In this document: positions 24,039 to 31,373 of the stretch, piece by piece
How the letters are laid out: every line of letters begins with the position of its first letter
Position numbering within the stretch: the first letter of the stretch is position 1
Source of the DNA: Paenibacillus sp. 32O-W
GTDB taxonomy: Bacteria > Bacillota > Bacilli > Paenibacillales > NBRC-103111
Assembly (NCBI RefSeq): GCF_007679495.1
Contig: NZ_VEGP01000058.1
Coordinates: 1 to 37,951 of the forward strand
Direction: 5' to 3'
DNA: 37,951 bases
The notes under the pieces: generated by a model
Databases searched by the model: none
Seen by the model: the letters and a program-made list of their open reading frames with translations, nothing else
Told to the model about the DNA's origin: nothing
Translations under genes and position numbers: made by a program

Positions 24039-25069
24039 TCTCTCTCGCTTCCTCCTTCTTCTTCGCGTTCCCACTCCTGCAGAACCTGTTTAATGAGCTG
24101 CTCATCCGATTTGTGGCATACCAGCAGCCCTTCCCCGGTAGAGACGATGATCAGGTCTGCGGCTCCGATGACGACCGTCTTCGCTTTGTCCGTAAAGACG
24201 ATGTTGTTGAACGAATGTAAAAATCGGATGGGGCCCTCCGCCAAGTTGCCGTGCTCATCCGTACCGTGAATTCTTTCCAAAGACGTCCACAACCCGACGT
24301 CATCCCATTCGAAGTCGACCGGTACCGTCCAGATCGTATCGGCTTTCTCCAGCACCGCATAATCCACGGATATTTTAGGCAGCTCGGAATAGCCTTCCTT
24401 CCAGGTATCCCCCGGCAGGTCTATTCTCTTCCAGATTGATGCTTGATAGAGCTTCATATAATAGGCAATCGTAGAAGGCTTCCAGATGAAAATCCCGCTG
24501 TTCCAATACATATTGGGCTGGAGAATCAGCTCCTGGGCCTTCTCGTGAGAAGGTTTCTCGATAAATCTGCGGACCCGCCGGATGCCTTCTGCGCTTTCCT
24601 CCGCCTCAATATACCCGTAGCCGGTCTCGGCTCTGGTCGGGATCACTCCAAGCGTAACGATGGCCAAATCGCTTTCCGCTCTCTGCTCGGCCTTCCACAA
24701 AGCCTTCATCAGCGCTTCGTCATCGGGAATATATTGGTCGGACGGAGCGGTCACGATCACTTCATCCTCTTCTCTCCTCAAGAAAAAATTCGCCGTCAGA
24801 GCTACGCAAGGACCGGTATCCCGAGGGGCCGGCTCCTCGATAATATGGTCCGCGGGCAAGTCCGGGAGCTGCTGCTCTACCAGGGATCGATAGGTTTTCG
24901 TTGTAACTACATAAATGCTCTCCCGCGGCAGCCATTTGCGAAACCGTCCGTACGTAACCTGCAGCATTGTTTCCTTCGAGGTGAGGGATAAAAACTGTTT
25001 AGGCTTGCGCTCAACACTTCTCGGCCAGAATCGGGTTCCTTTGCCTCCGGCCATAATGACGACCTTCAT
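24035..25069 (-). CDS. manC: Mannose-1-phosphate guanylyltransferase
   Basis: The 344-residue enzyme makes GDP-mannose from mannose-1-phosphate and GTP. Motifs are VVIMAGGKGTRFWPRS at the N-terminus with the PKQFLSL that marks the mannose type, EPAPRDTGPCVALTA, APSDQYIPD, TGYGYIE and FIEKP, followed by NSGIFIW. It lacks the C-terminal isomerase domain of long ManC/AlgA proteins. ATG 25069 follows GAAAGGAG by ten bases; an upstream GTG in frame is less likely. It is the first gene of the downstream half of the glycan locus, with a long non-coding leader upstream, but I see no convincing promoter there. Confidence 0.93.
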   Translation of the reverse strand: MKVVIMAGGKGTRFWPRSVERKPKQFLSLTSKETMLQVTYGRFRKWLPRESIYVVTTKTYRSLVEQQLPDLPADHIIEEPAPRDTGPCVALTANFFLRREEDEVIVTAPSDQYIPDDEALMKALWKAEQRAESDLAIVTLGVIPTRAETGYGYIEAEESAEGIRRVRRFIEKPSHEKAQELILQPNMYWNSGIFIWKPSTIAYYMKLYQASIWKRIDLPGDTWKEGYSELPKISVDYAVLEKADTIWTVPVDFEWDDVGLWTSLERIHGTDEHGNLAEGPIRFLHSFNNIVFTDKAKTVVIGAADLIIVSTGEGLLVCHKSDEQLIKQVLQEWEREEEGGSERE

Positions 25070-25246
25070 CCGCAGCTCTCTCCTTTCCATCTGGCAGTTG
25101 TTCACAAGTCCCCTAATGAATACATCAAGTTAACTGGCGCAACTCGTAATTTTATGCGACTGATGCTAGCCATGCTTGGAGTGATGTCGAGCCGTCGGAA
25201 TAGGGGTAAAAGAACTTAAGGGATAAGTGTTACTAGGATACATAGT

Positions 25247-25485
25247 ATGCAGTCTTCTTTTCATATAAATGAAGCAGAAACCTATCTTGAAAAAAATTGG
25301 CGGTCGTCCATCCCCTGTTTCATCGGGGCTTATGACCTTGACATCTATCTTCAGGCAATTCTTTCACTAGCAAAAAAAGGGCCGGTCATTTCGTAATTCA
25401 ACAGGAATCTTTCGTAGAGAAGAATCATAGAATAGTAGAAAATATGGAATTTGCCATTAGAGAGGAAATAGGAGAAGAAGAATAG
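25247..25485 (+). pseudogene. Small plus-strand reading frame broken at an A7 run (remnant or frameshifted gene)
   Basis: An ATG at 25247, eight bases after AGGA, opens a 49-codon frame ending at 25396. Before that stop lies A7 (25372-25378), read as GCA-AAA-AAA. In the -1 frame after the run the sequence stays open, with protein-like content (HFVIQQESF, HRIVENMEFA), to TAG at 25485. One missing A, or a -1 slip on A-AAA-AAA, would give a protein of about 79 residues. I do not recognise it. The stretch is more AT-rich than its neighbours and lies opposite to the surrounding genes, so a decayed foreign fragment is the simplest reading. Confidence 0.35.
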
Positions 25486-25627
25486 AGAAAAAGTAAAGGC
25501 TTGTCCCCGTAGGATGGAAGGATCTTCCCTGCTCGAGGGAAGCCTTCGCTAAGGACATAAAGTAGAATTCAGCATCTTCGGACTCTGCCGGAAAAACGGC
25601 TAGGCTCTGGAAACGGCGAGAACATGT
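25486..25627. other. Short non-coding stretch beyond the small Arg-rich gene
   Basis: The only notable elements are the hairpin at 25517-25547 and a small GCCG...CGGC hairpin near 25589-25602. I see no gene. Confidence 0.5.
25517..25547 (-). terminator. Strong hairpin, probable terminator of the upstream glycan operon
   Basis: GAAGG-AT-CTTCCCT pairs with AGGGAAG-CCTTC around a 5-base loop (12 bp with a 2-base bulge). It lies about 80 bp past the stop of the small Arg-rich gene. A T-rich segment (ACTTTTTCTC on the minus strand) follows only after about 20 bases, so the terminator call is moderate. Confidence 0.5.
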
Positions 25628-25954
25628 TCATGCGGTAGCCTGAAGCCCTTCGGCTCCCTCCGCCATTCCCTGTGCCGCCCCTTCATCGAAGCCCTGCCGG
25701 TATCCGAGCTGATAGCCCTGCCAGTAAGGGCCGGTTCTGCGGGGGATGTAACTTCTTGTTCGTTTCGTTCCAAGCCGTCTGCGTCCGCGTGCAGCCTTAC
25801 CCTTCCGACGGAACATGGACCGGCGGGAGGATAAACCGTTTCTCCGGCGCGCCGTTCTTCTTCTGGCCGGTCTGGCATGAAGCCGTATCGGAGAAGCTTT
25901 GCGGCTCCGCAAGCTCCTTCGTCTTGCCCGCATAGAATGAGCTGCCATAGTCAT
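25628..25954 (-). CDS. Small Arg-rich protein with a C-terminal GxxxG ladder
   Basis: This 108-residue protein resembles no named family. About the first 75 residues are dominated by Arg, Lys and Ser (ARPARRRTARRRN, MFRRKGKAARGRRR). The remainder is a ladder with glycine at every fourth position, GYQLGYRQGFDEGAAQG then MAEG, interspersed with Tyr, Phe and Gln. The same ladder type occurs at the N-termini of both CgeB paralogues upstream. AGAAGGAGG lies four bases before the first ATG and ten before a second in-frame ATG at 25948. The gene follows the first CgeB gene by 41 bp. CotG-like basic spore-coat proteins are the nearest functional analogy (inference). The overlapping alternative frame 25600-25878 has no such motif. 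Confidence 0.7.
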   Translation of the reverse strand: MTMAAHSMRARRRSLRSRKASPIRLHARPARRRTARRRNGLSSRRSMFRRKGKAARGRRRLGTKRTRSYIPRRTGPYWQGYQLGYRQGFDEGAAQGMAEGAEGLQATA

Positions 25955-25995
25955 GCGACCTCCTTCTGTAAAATTGAGGCGACAGGCCGCGCCCG

Positions 25996-27120
25996 TCAGC
26001 CCGGCGTTTGTTCAAAGATGATAGTAAAGAGCTGATTCAGCCGCTGCTCGTAGGTGTGCTCATGCAGGGTCCGTTTTAAAGCTCTCAGCGCAATATCCCT
26101 TCTTTCCTCCGGCCGGCTTAAATAATAGTTCACCTTCTCGACAAAATCGCTCGGAGAGCTGTAAGTAATGATTTCTTCTCCGGGAACATAGAAGCTTGCA
26201 AGGTCGGATCTTTCGTCTGTTAGCTGAAAAGCCCCGCAAGCGGCGATTTCAAATGTCCGCGGGTTGAGGGATACCGCCGGAATTTTCCGGCTGTTGGAAT
26301 TATAGGACTCATCATCGAAGGCGCGATGCAAATTGATGACGATTTGGGAAGCACAATAGACTTCCGAAGTTTCCTGCGGCCCCATCCATCTGCCCAGCTG
26401 AATCTTGCGGCGATACGTACGGAACCGCCTAAGTCGATGCCACCACCAGCCGGACAACAGGAAATTGCGGTGATGAAGAAGGGGGAGCACTTGATTGAAG
26501 AAGGCGATCCGATTCCAATACCCGGTTCCGATAAAGCTGATCTCCCGGCGCCGGAACGGGTGAACGGGACGCGGCAGGAAAACATCGGGATTGGCTCCCA
26601 ACGGCAAATAATGGACACGGGAGCAGCCCATTTGCTGATAAAACGGGAGACAGCTTTTTTCAAGTGTGAACACAAATTCGTAATAGGGGGCGATTCGGCC
26701 TGTAATATCCGTATAATAAGGGTCATCCGTCAGCCATAGCGCTGTTCGGATTCCCCGCGAATGGATCGTATTCATAACGTCCGGAGGAAGTACCATCCCC
26801 TCCAATACCAGCACAAGATCCGGCTGCACCCGATCGATAATGCCGAGAATCGGATCATTAGGCAGAGCCGTTTCGCAATAGGCCGTCATTTTACGCAATG
26901 CCGCGGCCACCGCCTCGTCCAGCGGAGAGTAGGGGAAGCCTTTGCCACTTGTTACGAACAGAACCCGCTTGTTCCATAACCGCGGTTGGTGCATCGCGGC
27001 GAACTGCTGCTTGAACGCCAATGCTCTTCCATAGTGGCGACCTTCTATAAGTCCTTGCTGATAACCGATCATTCTTCCCGCAGTATAACGAGGCTGGGCT
27101 CTTCCCGGCGAACGTCTCAT
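25996..27120 (-). CDS. CgeB-family spore glycosyltransferase, paralogue 1
   Basis: The 374-residue protein has a short basic N-terminus with the ladder GYQQGLIEGRHYGRA (about residues 19-33). A GT-B-like CgeB domain follows: VLFVTSGKG, DLVLVLEGMVLP, LWLTDDPYYTDI (about 130-141) and the C-terminal SLNPRTFEIAACGAFQLTD (about 282-300), typical of CgeB and DUF3880/GT1 proteins. B. subtilis CgeB acts late in sporulation on the spore crust and its glycans, under sigma-K and GerE. It overlaps the second paralogue by four bases, with CGGAGGTGA before the ATG. It is clearly a tandem duplicate of the next gene. Confidence 0.88.
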   Translation of the reverse strand: MRRSPGRAQPRYTAGRMIGYQQGLIEGRHYGRALAFKQQFAAMHQPRLWNKRVLFVTSGKGFPYSPLDEAVAAALRKMTAYCETALPNDPILGIIDRVQPDLVLVLEGMVLPPDVMNTIHSRGIRTALWLTDDPYYTDITGRIAPYYEFVFTLEKSCLPFYQQMGCSRVHYLPLGANPDVFLPRPVHPFRRREISFIGTGYWNRIAFFNQVLPLLHHRNFLLSGWWWHRLRRFRTYRRKIQLGRWMGPQETSEVYCASQIVINLHRAFDDESYNSNSRKIPAVSLNPRTFEIAACGAFQLTDERSDLASFYVPGEEIITYSSPSDFVEKVNYYLSRPEERRDIALRALKRTLHEHTYEQRLNQLFTIIFEQTPG

Positions 27121-28298
27121 GATGTCACCTCCGACCGTTTATTTGCTGACTCGAGTCTATCGCCGAATACCGTCGTTAACAGTTGAATCAGCCGATGGCG
27201 GTAAGTATGCTCCTTCATGGTTCGGTGTAACCCGCGCAGCGCTACTTCCCGCCGTCGGTCTTCATGATTTAAATAATATTCCACTTTCTCGATCCATTCC
27301 TGTGCGGATGTATAAGTTTCTATCTCGCTGCCGGGAATATAGAAATCGTTCAGGTCCTGGCGAATATCGGTGAGCTGCAAAGTCCCGCAGGCCGCCATCT
27401 CAAATGTCCGCGGGTTGACGGACAGCGCGGGAAGCCGGCGGGAATTTTTATTATGCTGGCTGTCTTCCGCAGCCCGGTGGAGATTGACGACAATCTTGGC
27501 TCCGCTATAATAGGCCGCTGTCTGCTCGAAGGGCGTTCCTGCAAGCGTAATCCGATGCTTTAACCGCGGATAGGCTTTGAGCCTCGTCCAGAGACCTCCC
27601 GAAATCATCACTTTCTTCCCGGTCAAGTATCGGCTGATTTGATCGAAGAAGGAGATCCGGTTCCAGAATCCGGTGCCGATAAAACAAATATCCGTCCGGT
27701 ACTCGCTGCCTACAGGCTGAGGGTAGAACACCTTGCGGCTGGCCGCCAACGGCAAATAGTGCACATTTGGACAGCCAAGGCCTTGGTAGAAGGGAACACA
27801 GCCCATTTCATGCGTAAATACATAATCATATAAAGGGGCGATTTGGGAGGAGACGTCCGTGAAATACGGATCGTCGGCGAACCATACCGCGGTTTTCACC
27901 CCGTATTGCTTTAGTGCCTGCGCCTGCTCGGGGGGAAAAGCATGAATTCCGTTCAAGACGAGGACCAAATCAGGAGCAAGACCTGCAATATAGGCCGCCG
28001 CGTCCGCCTGCATCGGATTGACGACCGACACTCGCGAGACCAACGATTCAAGACCGCTGCGAATGCCTTCATTAAGGGCAAACAGCGCCTCGTGAACAAA
28101 AACGACATGAAGGTCATACAAAATTTCGGATGGGTCCGGAACCTGTTCCATCACCTTCCGGCAGCGGCCGTAATGATAACCGTCGCTCCATCCGTCTGCA
28201 TGGCCTGCGCGGAATCCGTCCTCTGTCCGCCCGCCTGCCAAGCGCCTGGTTTTGCCCGTCCTCCTGCGTATGAATGAAGCCTGTCTGCCGCTTCTCAT
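27117..28298 (-). CDS. CgeB-family spore glycosyltransferase, paralogue 2
   Basis: The 393-residue protein has a basic N-terminus (FIRRRTGKTRR) followed by the ladder GFRAGHADGWSDGYHYGR (about residues 27-45). The CgeB/GT-B domain includes VWFADDPYFTDV, MGCVPFYQGLGCPNVHYLPL and NPRTFEMAACGTLQLTD (about 297-313). It aligns along its length with paralogue 1, differing mainly in the N-terminal module. I chose ATG 28298, 11 bases after AAAGGAG; an in-frame start 25 codons upstream lacks support. The acceptor and donor are unknown. A role in spore-surface glycosylation is inferred from the family and neighbours. Confidence 0.88.
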   Translation of the reverse strand: MRSGRQASFIRRRTGKTRRLAGGRTEDGFRAGHADGWSDGYHYGRCRKVMEQVPDPSEILYDLHVVFVHEALFALNEGIRSGLESLVSRVSVVNPMQADAAAYIAGLAPDLVLVLNGIHAFPPEQAQALKQYGVKTAVWFADDPYFTDVSSQIAPLYDYVFTHEMGCVPFYQGLGCPNVHYLPLAASRKVFYPQPVGSEYRTDICFIGTGFWNRISFFDQISRYLTGKKVMISGGLWTRLKAYPRLKHRITLAGTPFEQTAAYYSGAKIVVNLHRAAEDSQHNKNSRRLPALSVNPRTFEMAACGTLQLTDIRQDLNDFYIPGSEIETYTSAQEWIEKVEYYLNHEDRRREVALRGLHRTMKEHTYRHRLIQLLTTVFGDRLESANKRSEVTS

Positions 28299-28369
28299 GA
28301 CATCTGCAGCTCCTTTCCCGAATGTTGTTCTTCTTCCGCGATGCGCCCGGTCCGTTAGAACCGGCAGCC

Positions 28370-29086
28370 TCACTCTTGCCGTTTAAGCATGTACTTGGAG
28401 GCCTCCTGCAAGGAAGAGAATGTGCCCGCATCAATCCACCAATCGGCCATTACTTCATAGGCAAGAAGCATTTCCTCGGCATACAGGTTGTTAACATCGG
28501 ATATTTCCAGTTCTCCCCGCTCCGAAGGGACAATTCGCCTTATTCGATCAAATACTCCGCTGTCATACCAATAGATCCCGGTGACGCAATATTCCGAACG
28601 GGGATGGTCCGGCTTTTCTTCAATTCGGATAATACGTCCTTCCCTAAAGACGGGGACTCCGTAACGATAGGGCTCATCGACTTTCTTGAGCAGCACCATT
28701 GCGCCTTCCCTTTGTTCAAAGCTGCGGACGAAAGGTGTCAGGCTCTCCTCGAATAAATTATCCCCCAGCATAACGACGAATTTTTCCCCTTCCTGAATAA
28801 AGGGTCGGGCCAATTCCAATGCATTCGCGATTCCGGCAGCCTCCTCTTGAACCCGATAGGTAAGACGGACCCCCATCTCCGAGCCGCTCCCCAAATACCT
28901 GATGAAATCTCCGGCCGCTTCCCGGCCGGTCACCAGCAGAATATCGGTGATTTCCGCTTCGCGCAGCTTCAGTACACTGTAATGGATCATCGGATATTTC
29001 CCTACCGGCAGGAGATGTTTATTAACTACCGCCGTCAGCGGCGCCAATCGGGTACCTTTGCCGCCTGCCAGAATAACTCCTTTCAT
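28370..29086 (-). CDS. Sugar-phosphate nucleotidyltransferase, SpsI/RmlA-like
   Basis: This 238-residue enzyme is nearly collinear with B. subtilis SpsI, the glucose-1-phosphate thymidylyltransferase of the spore polysaccharide operon. It has GVILAGGKGTRLAPLT, NKHLLPVGKYPMI, VQEEAAGIANALELA, VMLGDNLF, YGVPVF, IEEKP, VTGIYWYD, RGELEISDVNNLY and a C-terminal WWIDAGTFSSL. It probably joins dTTP (or UTP) with glucose-1-phosphate. The later dTDP-rhamnose genes (spsJ, K and L types) are not in the window, so dTDP-glucose would have to be used by enzymes elsewhere. GGGAGGAAA precedes the ATG. Confidence 0.88.
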   Translation of the reverse strand: MKGVILAGGKGTRLAPLTAVVNKHLLPVGKYPMIHYSVLKLREAEITDILLVTGREAAGDFIRYLGSGSEMGVRLTYRVQEEAAGIANALELARPFIQEGEKFVVMLGDNLFEESLTPFVRSFEQREGAMVLLKKVDEPYRYGVPVFREGRIIRIEEKPDHPRSEYCVTGIYWYDSGVFDRIRRIVPSERGELEISDVNNLYAEEMLLAYEVMADWWIDAGTFSSLQEASKYMLKRQE

Positions 29087-29149
29087 AAGCTTTCCTCCCC
29101 TTCATCCGTTATGGTCATGGACTTGACAGGTTGCCTGTCAGGTCCTTCA

Positions 29150-29881
29150 TCAGATAAACCGATGCGGATGAACTCCCCATTTTCGAATAAATTTTCTTCG
29201 GTTGATATAAAGCAGTTTGCTCCGCTTCGAATGCCTGCGGAAGCTGGCACTGCCGATATGATGAACATACGCATCCCGGGCAATCAGCAGCCGGTAACCG
29301 GCTCTCCTTGCCCGATAACAATAATCATCGTCCTCGTAATAACCGGGAGTAAATCGCTCATCCAATTCCCCGATCCGCTCCCACAGCTCTCTTCTGAATA
29401 GAAAGCAGAAGCCGGTCAAGCGCCGGGTGGCCGTACGGATTCCCCTTCTCGCTTCCATATACCGATGAGCCTCGCGGTGGAACTGCTCCATAGAGGCATA
29501 GCCCAAGCGGACCTTCTGGCTTCCGCTTACCCGATTGGAGCAGGGGCCGACGATTCCTATATCCGGGGCGCTGTGCAAAGCTTCAAGCAATCGTTCCAGC
29601 CATCCGCCGGTTACGACTACATCATTGTTAAGGAGCATCAGGGAGCTTCCCTTCGCCAGCCTCAACCCTATATTGCAAGCGGCCGGAAAACCTCGGTTAT
29701 CCGGCAGCCCGACATAAGTAAGCTGTTCCACACGGCAATACTCCGCTGTACCATCGACAGAACCGTTATCCACCACGATCAACTCATAAGGAGAGGAGGT
29801 AGAGGAGCGGATGGACTGAATGCAAGCCGCCAGAAGTTCCCTGCCATTATACGTTGGGATGATGATGCTCGTCATTGTCAT
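29150..29881 (-). CDS. Family 2 glycosyltransferase
   Basis: This 243-residue GT-A enzyme has IIIPTYNGRELLAACIQSI at the N-terminus, VVDNGSVDGT (37-45), NRGFPAACNIGL (62-73), the metal motif LLNNDVVV (83-90), a family-typical TGFCFLFRRELWERIG and the catalytic-base region GYYEDDDYCYRARRAGY (about 180-196). It resembles rhamnosyl- and other surface-glycan transferases. A basic patch near the C-terminus (FRRHSKRSKLLYINRRKFIRK) is milder than in its neighbours. The ATG overlaps the preceding stop by four bases. Confidence 0.92.
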   Translation of the reverse strand: MTMTSIIIPTYNGRELLAACIQSIRSSTSSPYELIVVDNGSVDGTAEYCRVEQLTYVGLPDNRGFPAACNIGLRLAKGSSLMLLNNDVVVTGGWLERLLEALHSAPDIGIVGPCSNRVSGSQKVRLGYASMEQFHREAHRYMEARRGIRTATRRLTGFCFLFRRELWERIGELDERFTPGYYEDDDYCYRARRAGYRLLIARDAYVHHIGSASFRRHSKRSKLLYINRRKFIRKWGVHPHRFI

Positions 29882-30741
29882 GGCCGTTCTCCCCCTGCGA
29901 CATGCGGCAGATCGTCCGAATCCCGGGAACTCAGGGTGCCTGGCGGCTCCGACGCACTCCGGGGTTGGAGCGAATGACTGCTAACCTGAAGCTTTTCCTG
30001 CTCTCCTGAAGGGGCTTCTGCAGCACCTGCGGCTTCGGGTGCCTGTACACTCATACCCAATCGGAGAGCATCAGATAAGGCAGCGCTGGGATCGGCCGCG
30101 CGACCGTACCCCATCCGTTCCGCAGCCGTCCGAGAGAGAGAGTAGGGGAGGGAGGGGGGACCCACAGACCCATTCTGCACGGCCATCTCCGCCCCGCCGG
30201 CCACAGCCAGGATGAGCGGTACGAGAGCTTCGGCCGGAACAGCTTTCTCCGCATCGGCAAAGAGCAGAATGTCGGAGCGGCTGATCCTCGCGCCGGCCTC
30301 CCTGGCCTCCGTATCGGATTCCGATAGCGGTTGCGCACGCACAAGGATCGGCCTGGCGGGATGTGCCCGCAGTTGAGCGAACCAAGCGTCATCGGAATGG
30401 CGGAGGACGAGAATAATGTCCTCAAGCGGCAGCTTCTGCAGCTCATCCAGGATAGAATGGACAGCCGGATAGGGCTCTTGGACACCTAGAATAGCCGTCG
30501 TCCGGCTGATCGCGGAGGCGGGGAAGGGCGGAGCCGGGTGGCGAAGGAGTTTTGCTCTTGCTGTCCGGCTTGCCCTGCTGCCGCGATTGTATTTTCTCAG
30601 CCTGGGTGCGATGCCTCTTCTTCTGTTTCTCGAGCCGGTTATTTTCCCCTGCCGTCTGCGTCCCCAGCGGCTTGAAGCCTTCCTTGCGCGGGAGCTGAGG
30701 ACTTGGCGCCGGCCTCTTCTTGTTCGTACTTTTCTTGACAT
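29878..30741 (-). CDS. Arg-rich protein with a degenerate family 2 glycosyltransferase domain
   Basis: Of residues 1-69, 28 are Arg or Lys. Residues of about 78-230 keep the outline of a GT2 domain: a short beta start (ISRTTAILGV), LDELQKLPLEDIILVL, EAREAGARISRSDILLFADAEKAVPAEALVPLI. Typical GT2 proteins have NGSTD and a DAD metal motif at the matching places. Here these read RHSDD and DAE (163-165), so catalysis is doubtful and a scaffold or pseudoenzyme role is possible. The tail is rich in Ala, Ser, Glu and Pro. It is the first gene of the string, with GAGGGG before the ATG and a sigma-K-like promoter about 160 bp upstream. Confidence 0.7.
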   Translation of the reverse strand: MSRKVRTRRGRRQVLSSRARKASSRWGRRRQGKITGSRNRRRGIAPRLRKYNRGSRASRTARAKLLRHPAPPFPASAISRTTAILGVQEPYPAVHSILDELQKLPLEDIILVLRHSDDAWFAQLRAHPARPILVRAQPLSESDTEAREAGARISRSDILLFADAEKAVPAEALVPLILAVAGGAEMAVQNGSVGPPSLPYSLSRTAAERMGYGRAADPSAALSDALRLGMSVQAPEAAGAAEAPSGEQEKLQVSSHSLQPRSASEPPGTLSSRDSDDLPHVAGGERP

Positions 30742-30830
30742 CTCAACCCCTCACATACCGGATTCGGAAAATATACGGCTCTTTCGTAAGCAACCGCTGC
30801 TTGGATTTTCGGGCAATGAACCCGGATAAT

Positions 30831-30857
30831 CTAGCCTATCTAGCCTATCTAGCCTAT
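30831..30857. repeat. Three perfect tandem copies of CTAGCCTAT
   Basis: The units are 30831-30839, 30840-30848 and 30849-30857. On the transcribed (minus) strand each reads ATAGGCTAG, so three TAGGC cores sit between the promoter and the Arg-rich gene. TAGGC resembles the core of the GerE site (TRGGY). Confidence 0.85.
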
Positions 30858-30899
30858 CTGTTAACCGAACATCTTGTTCGGGCTCAATGGTTTTCATCC

Positions 30900-30927
30900 C
30901 ATTGTATGTCTTTCGTGAAAGTTGTGT
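30900..30927 (-). promoter_or_regulatory. Sigma-K-like (or sigma-E-like) promoter of the upstream glycan operon
   Basis: On the minus strand CATACAATG (30908-30900) matches the sigma-K -10 CATAnnnTA except for the last base. It also contains an exact sigma-E -10, CATACAAT. AC at 30927-30926 is 17 bp upstream, the same layout as the gerE promoter. Confidence 0.5.
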
Positions 30928-31028
30928 AACGGCACCTGTAACCGGGACTCTTCACTCCTCCGAATACAGCACAAAAACGCCTGTCGGCGTCAATATAAGT
31001 TAGTGATTTCAGGTATGCTCCCGTGCTC

Positions 31029-31212
31029 AACGGAACTGAAGGACGTTATTTAACAAAAAGTTGGCCATTTTTTAAAGCTAGCGGAACTGCACGCCCTTAT
31101 TATCTGCAATTGGCGCTCAATTGCCACCGAAATCGGTAAATAAAGGCGCTGTGTTCCGCTAAGATGATAAATTTGACCAAAATGATCGAAATAAGGTTCC
31201 TGTGTTCCGTTG
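31029..31212. repeat. Short dispersed repeat, two direct and two inverted units
   Basis: Two units with CGGAACTG followed by ACG and TTATT start at about 31029 and 31080. Two inverse units (ATAAAGGCGCTGTGTTCCGCT at about 31140-31160, and ATAAGGTTCCTGTGTTCCG at about 31191-31209) follow. The spacing is about 50 bp. From memory, Paenibacillus genomes carry many intergenic copies of such sequences. Confidence 0.65.
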
Positions 31213-31266
31213 CGGTCACCCAAAGTTATCCACAGTTTTGGAAAGAGCATAATTTCCTAAACAACC

Positions 31267-31292
31267 AAAAAAGCCCAACCGTAAGGTTAGGC
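31267..31292 (-). terminator. Rho-independent terminator after the giant GH28/SLH gene
   Basis: GCCTAACC and GGTTGGGC (minus strand) form a stem with loop TTAC and one mismatch, followed by six T. It lies about 80 bp past the stop. A second hairpin (CGCCGA...TCGGCG, about 31333-31366) lies between. Confidence 0.88.
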
Positions 31293-31373
31293 GCTGCCGA
31301 GAATATGAAATTATGCGGAGGACAACTGATGAGGCGCCGACCGGAGAGGCTTGGTCCCCGATCGGCGTTACGG

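Larger units (their letters stand above)
30742..31266. other. Non-coding leader and repeat region upstream of the glycan locus
   Basis: I find no gene here. It contains, in order, a 9-bp triplet repeat (30831-30857), a 6-bp inverted repeat CCGAAC-ATCTT-GTTCGG (30865-30881), the minus-strand promoter at 30900-30927, a dispersed repeat family (31029-31212) and one perfect DnaA-box match TTATCCACA (31226-31234). A lone DnaA box is not evidence of an origin. Confidence 0.7.

Noticed and set aside
25600-25878. Alternative minus-strand frame overlapping the small Arg-rich gene
   Set aside because: It lacks the GxxxG ladder shared with the CgeB proteins and has no good ribosome site; the 25628-25954 frame has AGAAGGAGG upstream.
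31226-31234. Perfect DnaA box TTATCCACA
   Set aside because: A single 9-mer with no cluster, AT-rich unwinding element or dnaA/dnaN nearby is not an origin.
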